From: an uncultured Ruminococcus sp.
GTDB lineage: Bacteria; Bacillota; Clostridia; Oscillospirales; Ruminococcaceae
Assembly (NCBI GenBank): GCA_900556055.1
Contig: USNJ01000087.1
Location: forward strand, 1 to 8,429
Direction: 5' to 3'
DNA: 8,429 bases
Shown here: positions 4,225 to 8,429 of the stretch, in pieces
How the letters are laid out: each line of letters opens with the position of its first letter
Numbering within the stretch: the stretch's first letter is position 1
Program-made: the position numbers and the translations under genes
Notes under the pieces: model-generated
The model's database searches: none
What the model was told of the DNA's origin: nothing
What the model saw: only the letters and a program-made list of their open reading frames with translations

Positions 4225-6378
4225 TTATGCAATACTGTACAGCTCCGCACAGCATTCCAGCCTTTGGCGTATTTCGTATGATATATCCTCCATTATGCTG
4301 ACAGGCGGCTCTATTTCCGCACCCTCCGCATCGGAGGTTACGAAACGCAGCTTTATGCTGTTTATCTCCTCCCCGGCTTCCGAATCAAGGAACTCCGAAA
4401 AGTCTATATATTCCACTTCGGGTAGCGTTTCCACATAACGGTCAAGATAATAGATATACGGATTGTCCGATTTGGTTTCGCCCTTTTCCGTATCGGGCTG
4501 CCAGTCCTCGCCAAGCTCTCCGTATCTCGGATGCTCGGAAAGATTGAATTTATTGGTGAAGAACGGGTAAAGTCCTCGCACCATTACAATGCAGTTGTTG
4601 TTATCCATAGTGGTCAGCTCGTCAATGGTGGCAAGCTCTCTGCCGAGAATAGCATTATTATATGACGAACTGCCCTGCTTTCCCTTTGTCTGATTTATGG
4701 ATAACTGGTCAATGGTTTCCTTGCCAAGCTCCTTTGATAAATATTCATTGGTGAATTGGTCTTTGCCGCCCAAATATATGAGCGTGTCGCAGTTTCCGGG
4801 CAGCTCCTCCCACGATTTTTCATACATTCTTTTCAGCTGTGAGAGATTTTGCAGGATAACCTGTGCGGAAATCTCAAACTTTCGGCAGGTGGCAAGTATC
4901 TTTTCAAATTCGGGTATCTTTCCCACGTTCGCAAACTCATCTAAGATAAAGCGAACGTGACAAGGCAGTCTGCCGTGATAATGATTTATTGCTCTATCAT
5001 AGAGGGTATCGAAAAGCTGTGTGTACATCATTGCCGCCAAAAAGTTATACGTTGTGTCCGTTGACGGAATAACGATAAACAGGGCGGTCGGTTTATCTCC
5101 CAAGGTTTCAAGGTGGATATTGTCCGTATGCGTAAGGTCACGCACGTTTTCCAGCTTGAAATACTGGAGCTTTGTGGTGGTGGAAATTAAAATGCTTTGC
5201 ATTGTCTTTCCTGCCGCCTGTTTGAATTCCTCATAATACTGAACGGAAAGAGCCTTCGGAGCTTTTTCTTTTCGCTTGTCGAACATCAGGTCAAGCTCTG
5301 ATTTTTCTTCTTCCTTGCCCTCGATAACCTTAGCCTTGTGGATAAGGTCGAGGACTCCTGCAAAGTTCTGTTCCTCCTCCGTTCCCGTTTCTATGAGCAG
5401 AAAGGAAAGTGCCGATAACAGCAGACGTGTGGCATCGTCCCAGAAAGGATCGCCGGAGTTTCCCTCACCCTTTGTGTTTGTCATAAAAACGTTTATCATT
5501 TTTATGACATTATTGCTGTTTATCTTGCCCGTGCTGTCACGGAGATAGTGAAAAGGGTTGTAGTTGGAGCTGTGCTTCATATCGTTCAGATTGAAAACCT
5601 TTATCTCATAGCCGTGATTTATCAGCATCTTTCCGCAGGATTCCACCAGCTCGCCCGATGGGTCGGTAACAACAAAGGAAGTGTTGCATTGCAGTAAATT
5701 CGGCTTAACGAAAAATCTCGATTTTCCCGTTCCCGAACCGCCGAGAATAATCTGATTAAGATTAAGCATCGGCTTTATCTTCTCCGCTTCCCTGCTCCTG
5801 CCCGTAACATCTTTTATTGATATTTCCGTGCCGTTAAGCTCTGCGAATTTATTTTTCTTCGGTTTTGACTTGCCCTTTTTCTTTCGGTTCTCCGCTTCTT
5901 CCGCCGCTTCGTTCTTCTCTCGCACCTTTCGGTCCAGAACAAGAAAAACATCGCTTGCACAGATAACGTTATTGTAAAAGCCTTTCTTTGTGGTATCGGC
6001 AATAATTTCTTTCTCCTGCCTGTTTCCCCACCTTGCAGAACCGTGTTCAACGCCCTTTCGGTGATAACGCTTTCCGTTTCCCACAAGTCGGTACATAACG
6101 GCGATAAGGCTTGCAAAAAATCCGATTACACAGGCATTTCGGGTCATTCCCGTTCCCTTGATAACCATAAGAAAAGCATTGCCCAGATTGTTAGGAGTCA
6201 TATACTCCCCGATGTTCTCTATGGCTTCAAATATCTGAATATTGCCGTTCTTGTCTGCGGTCATTTCAAGGGTATATCCGAACAGTACGATTACGGGGAA
6301 AGCAATTACACAGGCTATGACGATTATATACAGAAGCGTATCTGTTTTCTTTTCGGGGATTCCCATATTAGCAGCCAT
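4225..6378 (-). CDS. virD4: VirD4/TraG-family type IV coupling protein (T4CP)
   Basis: This 717-aa inner-membrane ATPase should dock the relaxase-DNA complex to the conjugation channel and drive DNA export. Two N-terminal membrane segments are visible (about residues 14-37 and 81-99). The Walker A motif GGSGTGKS is at 213-220, followed by FVVTDPSGEL (235-244). The Walker B motif RFILDEFA (476-483, Asp480/Glu481) is followed by the TraG/TraD-type stretch ANVGKIPEFEKILATCRK. An alpha-helical insert lies between the two Walker motifs. Length and order fit VirD4/TraG/PcfC proteins of Firmicutes elements. A Lys/Glu-rich stretch at about 150-177 precedes the nucleotide-binding domain. The start at 6378 is supported by AGGAG at 6387-6391 with an 8-nt spacer, lying inside the end of the upstream gene; the 2-nt intergenic gap suggests coupled translation. 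Family assignment is firm. Confidence 0.95.
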   Translation of the reverse strand: MAANMGIPEKKTDTLLYIIVIACVIAFPVIVLFGYTLEMTADKNGNIQIFEAIENIGEYMTPNNLGNAFLMVIKGTGMTRNACVIGFFASLIAVMYRLVGNGKRYHRKGVEHGSARWGNRQEKEIIADTTKKGFYNNVICASDVFLVLDRKVREKNEAAEEAENRKKKGKSKPKKNKFAELNGTEISIKDVTGRSREAEKIKPMLNLNQIILGGSGTGKSRFFVKPNLLQCNTSFVVTDPSGELVESCGKMLINHGYEIKVFNLNDMKHSSNYNPFHYLRDSTGKINSNNVIKMINVFMTNTKGEGNSGDPFWDDATRLLLSALSFLLIETGTEEEQNFAGVLDLIHKAKVIEGKEEEKSELDLMFDKRKEKAPKALSVQYYEEFKQAAGKTMQSILISTTTKLQYFKLENVRDLTHTDNIHLETLGDKPTALFIVIPSTDTTYNFLAAMMYTQLFDTLYDRAINHYHGRLPCHVRFILDEFANVGKIPEFEKILATCRKFEISAQVILQNLSQLKRMYEKSWEELPGNCDTLIYLGGKDQFTNEYLSKELGKETIDQLSINQTKGKQGSSSYNNAILGRELATIDELTTMDNNNCIVMVRGLYPFFTNKFNLSEHPRYGELGEDWQPDTEKGETKSDNPYIYYLDRYVETLPEVEYIDFSEFLDSEAGEEINSIKLRFVTSDAEGAEIEPPVSIMEDISYEIRQRLECCAELYSIA

Positions 6379-6380
6379 AG

Positions 6381-8429
6381 TTAATGCTCCTGCCCTCCCT
6401 TGCTCCTGCCGAGAGATACCGCCTTATCCTTAACGGCATTGGACAGCTCCTTGATTTTATCGGCAGCATAGCTTTTCAGCTCGCTGAGCTTCTGTTTATC
6501 GGGAGTTTTGCGGTCACGGATATTCTTTTCAAAGGACTTTTTGATTTCATTTGCACCCTTTTCGGAAATACCCATATTTTGCAGAATATCGGTATCAATC
6601 CTGTCCATCGGCATCATTGCGGAGCTTCCGTCCTGCTTTGATGTTACCTCAATCATATTTCCCGATACCTGACAAACTCTTGCTTCCTCGGTTTCCTTGG
6701 TCTTTGCATCAGTGATATATCCGTCATTTACAAGCTGTTTTACAGCAACCGCAACAGACACATCATCAATAAGTCCGAAGTCCTCACGCAGAGCCTTTTC
6801 AACCTCCGACATCGGCGTATCCTTTTCAATCTGCATATACCGATAGCTTTCGGCATCGTCCTTTATGATAACCGTACTGCTGCCATAGCGGTAATATCCC
6901 ATATCCGCAAGCTCCGCATTGTTCGTATCATATCTTTCGGGTTTTACCGTCTGTGATTTTTCCTCGTTAATTTCAAAATCACCCGATATATCCGTTTCAC
7001 GATAAGATTTCACAACCTTATCGGCAATTTCCTTTGCGGATATTTCCGAATATCCCATCTGTGTCAGCATACTCCGAACCTCACTAACAGGCATTACGGG
7101 GATAACAGCGAATTTGTTTGTATTGTTATCCAGAACACAGCACTTTGAACCGCTGTCCTTGGGAATTTCGCCTATACATTCCGCCTTTCCGATAACCGTC
7201 TGCGAAAGCTGCGATTGTGCCAGATATTCGCCTATATTGGGAATATCCGCATAGACTATCTCTGTTTTCTCTGCGGCAAATCCAAAAATCTCCTTCTGTT
7301 TATCGTTAAGCTCTTTATGTATATCCTCAAGCAGCTTTTGTATCGTTTTGCCGTTCAGACCTCTCTCCCTGAGAGCCGCCGACATCTCCCCACAGCTCCC
7401 CATTTTCACGCTGATAAGCTCGTTTTTCTTGGAGTTAAAAAGGTCGATTCTCCGAAGCTCTCCGCCCTGTGTTCCGTATTTATACACGGCGGTATCTTTG
7501 TTTATCCTGCGGTTTCGTGTATTGAAATACCCTGCAAGCTCGCTTCCGTTTACGGCTCGTTTCACCTTTCCCGATAAATCGTACACCGGGTACTGCTTAT
7601 CAAAATCAAGCTCGGATTTCAGCGTTTTGCCACCGTTGATAAGCTCGGCATCTTCTGATTTTATGCGTATATAGTCCTGTCCCTTTGTGTTGGGTACACG
7701 CATAAAATATGTATCGGCTGTGTTCAGCTCCTCAATATTCAGCTTAGCCATATCAAGAGTTATGATGTTGTCATACACATCAATGATATATTCCTCGCTC
7801 ATTTCAAGGCTGTCCTTGTATTCCTGTCTTGCCTTTTCAACCTTTTCGGAAATATCGGTATCATACATAACCGCCACGTTTTCGCCCTGCTTCACAAAGG
7901 AAACTTCAAGGCTATCTGCTTTTGCGGCCGCATATATTTCTTCTGCTTCGTCCTGCGGCACAACAAAGGCTTCATATCCCAAATCATCAAGAGGTGCGGT
8001 CTGTTCATATCGGGTAACATCAATGCCGTCCACCTGCTTTTTGATTTCCTGTGCTTCTTTCAAAGCCTTTGAATACTGTCCTTCAAACTCCTTGGGGACA
8101 AAATTCATATACTTATCATCATCATTTTTAAAGGTTACAACAGGAATATCGCAGTCGGTCATCACTCGGCGGACAAGTCCTATATCCTCGGTATCAATAA
8201 GGTCTTTTCCGTCCTTTACTGCTATTTTATCGGGATTTTCCTGCAAATCCTTTGCAACAGCGTGTTTAAGAGCAGACTGTATCATATCTATCTGACTTGC
8301 AGGAACGGCAAACACCGCATTATTGCTGTCCCCGACCTCAGTTTTAAAGAACGAACCGCCCATTTTCAGCAGATTTTTCTCAACCTCGACTGACTTTTCG
8401 GCAGGAACGGTAACGTACTTTATATCAAA
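6381..8429 (-). CDS. Large repeat-built conjugation accessory protein, PcfB/DUF3801-like (5' partial)
   Basis: The frame is open to the window edge (682 residues visible). The first internal ATG, at 8363, has no good Shine-Dalgarno, and 22 in-frame codons with matching pattern (KYVTVPAEKSVEVEKNLL) precede it, so the true start lies outside. The N-terminal half holds three copies of a roughly 50-residue beta-alpha-beta-beta-alpha module (about 8417-8256, 8189-8043 and 7973-7812), each a short strand, a charged helix, two strands and an Ala/Lys-rich helix. The first resembles the PcfB/DUF3801 pattern as I remember it. The C-terminal half carries a second module about four times (7487-7311, 7148-7005, 6896-6717, 6677-6531), marked by MG-S/N-E and ALRE motifs, and ends in a basic helix. 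There is no signal peptide or membrane segment in the visible part, so it is probably cytoplasmic. It lies 2 nt upstream of virD4, the place of pcfB before pcfC in pCF10. The family assignment is an inference; the repeats are directly visible. Confidence 0.6.
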   Translation of the reverse strand, partial: FDIKYVTVPAEKSVEVEKNLLKMGGSFFKTEVGDSNNAVFAVPASQIDMIQSALKHAVAKDLQENPDKIAVKDGKDLIDTEDIGLVRRVMTDCDIPVVTFKNDDDKYMNFVPKEFEGQYSKALKEAQEIKKQVDGIDVTRYEQTAPLDDLGYEAFVVPQDEAEEIYAAAKADSLEVSFVKQGENVAVMYDTDISEKVEKARQEYKDSLEMSEEYIIDVYDNIITLDMAKLNIEELNTADTYFMRVPNTKGQDYIRIKSEDAELINGGKTLKSELDFDKQYPVYDLSGKVKRAVNGSELAGYFNTRNRRINKDTAVYKYGTQGGELRRIDLFNSKKNELISVKMGSCGEMSAALRERGLNGKTIQKLLEDIHKELNDKQKEIFGFAAEKTEIVYADIPNIGEYLAQSQLSQTVIGKAECIGEIPKDSGSKCCVLDNNTNKFAVIPVMPVSEVRSMLTQMGYSEISAKEIADKVVKSYRETDISGDFEINEEKSQTVKPERYDTNNAELADMGYYRYGSSTVIIKDDAESYRYMQIEKDTPMSEVEKALREDFGLIDDVSVAVAVKQLVNDGYITDAKTKETEEARVCQVSGNMIEVTSKQDGSSAMMPMDRIDTDILQNMGISEKGANEIKKSFEKNIRDRKTPDKQKLSELKSYAADKIKELSNAVKDKAVSLGRSKGGQEH

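Noticed and set aside
5814..6116. Minus-strand 100-codon frame inside virD4
   Set aside because: It overlaps virD4 in another frame and its Arg/Lys-rich product reflects the Lys/Glu-rich insert read out of frame.
7687..8295. Plus-strand open frame of 202 codons rich in Ser
   Set aside because: It is antisense to the repeat-built protein. The Ser/Leu bias is what reverse-strand reading of Glu/Lys-rich codons produces.

Overview
The window is a stretch of conjugation (type IV secretion) genes from an integrative and conjugative element or conjugative plasmid of a low-to-mid GC Gram-positive bacterium. The gene set points to the gut Clostridia/Oscillospirales (Ruminococcus- or Eubacterium-like): a VirD4/TraG coupling protein, a Maff2-type small membrane protein, a TrbL/VirB6-like protein, a C5 DNA methyltransferase and a PrgI/VirB3-like protein. 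I cannot name a species from the sequence. Every supported gene lies on the minus strand, so transcription runs from high to low coordinates. Both ends of the window cut a gene.

In transcription order the layout is as follows. (1) 8429-6381: a long, repeat-built, PcfB/DUF3801-like protein, cut at its 5' end. (2) 6378-4225: the VirD4/TraG coupling ATPase. (3) 4200-4003: a 65-aa orphan. (4) 4002-3807: a regulatory gap with a strong intrinsic terminator and a perfect 15-bp inverted repeat. (5) 3806-3405: a Maff2-family, VirB2-pilin-like protein. (6) 3404-3325: a short gap with an 11-bp perfect hairpin. (7) 3324-2491: the VirB6/TrbL-like channel protein. (8) 2491-1280: the cytosine-5 DNA methyltransferase. 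(9) 1280-876: the PrgI/VirB3-like protein. (10) 883-329: a CobU-family P-loop protein. (11) 312-1: the acidic N-terminus of an unidentified protein that runs off the left edge.

Spacing is very tight. The VirB6-methyltransferase and methyltransferase-PrgI junctions are both TGATG, and PrgI overlaps the CobU-like gene by 8 nt, so four genes look translationally coupled. The coupling ATPase should bring relaxase-bound DNA to a channel built from the VirB2-, VirB3- and VirB6-like proteins, and the methyltransferase may protect or mark the element's DNA. The VirB4 ATPase and relaxase expected in such a system are not in the window.

The most notable points are: a CobU-like kinase/transferase homologue inside a transfer operon that keeps its P-loop but lacks the family's guanylylated histidine; a pilin-like gene set off by a terminator and by hairpins on both sides; a modular repeat architecture in the protein upstream of VirD4; and a repeated module in the methyltransferase's target-recognition region. 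I saw no tRNA, rRNA, CRISPR array, insertion sequence or attachment site, and no convincing sigma-70 promoter.
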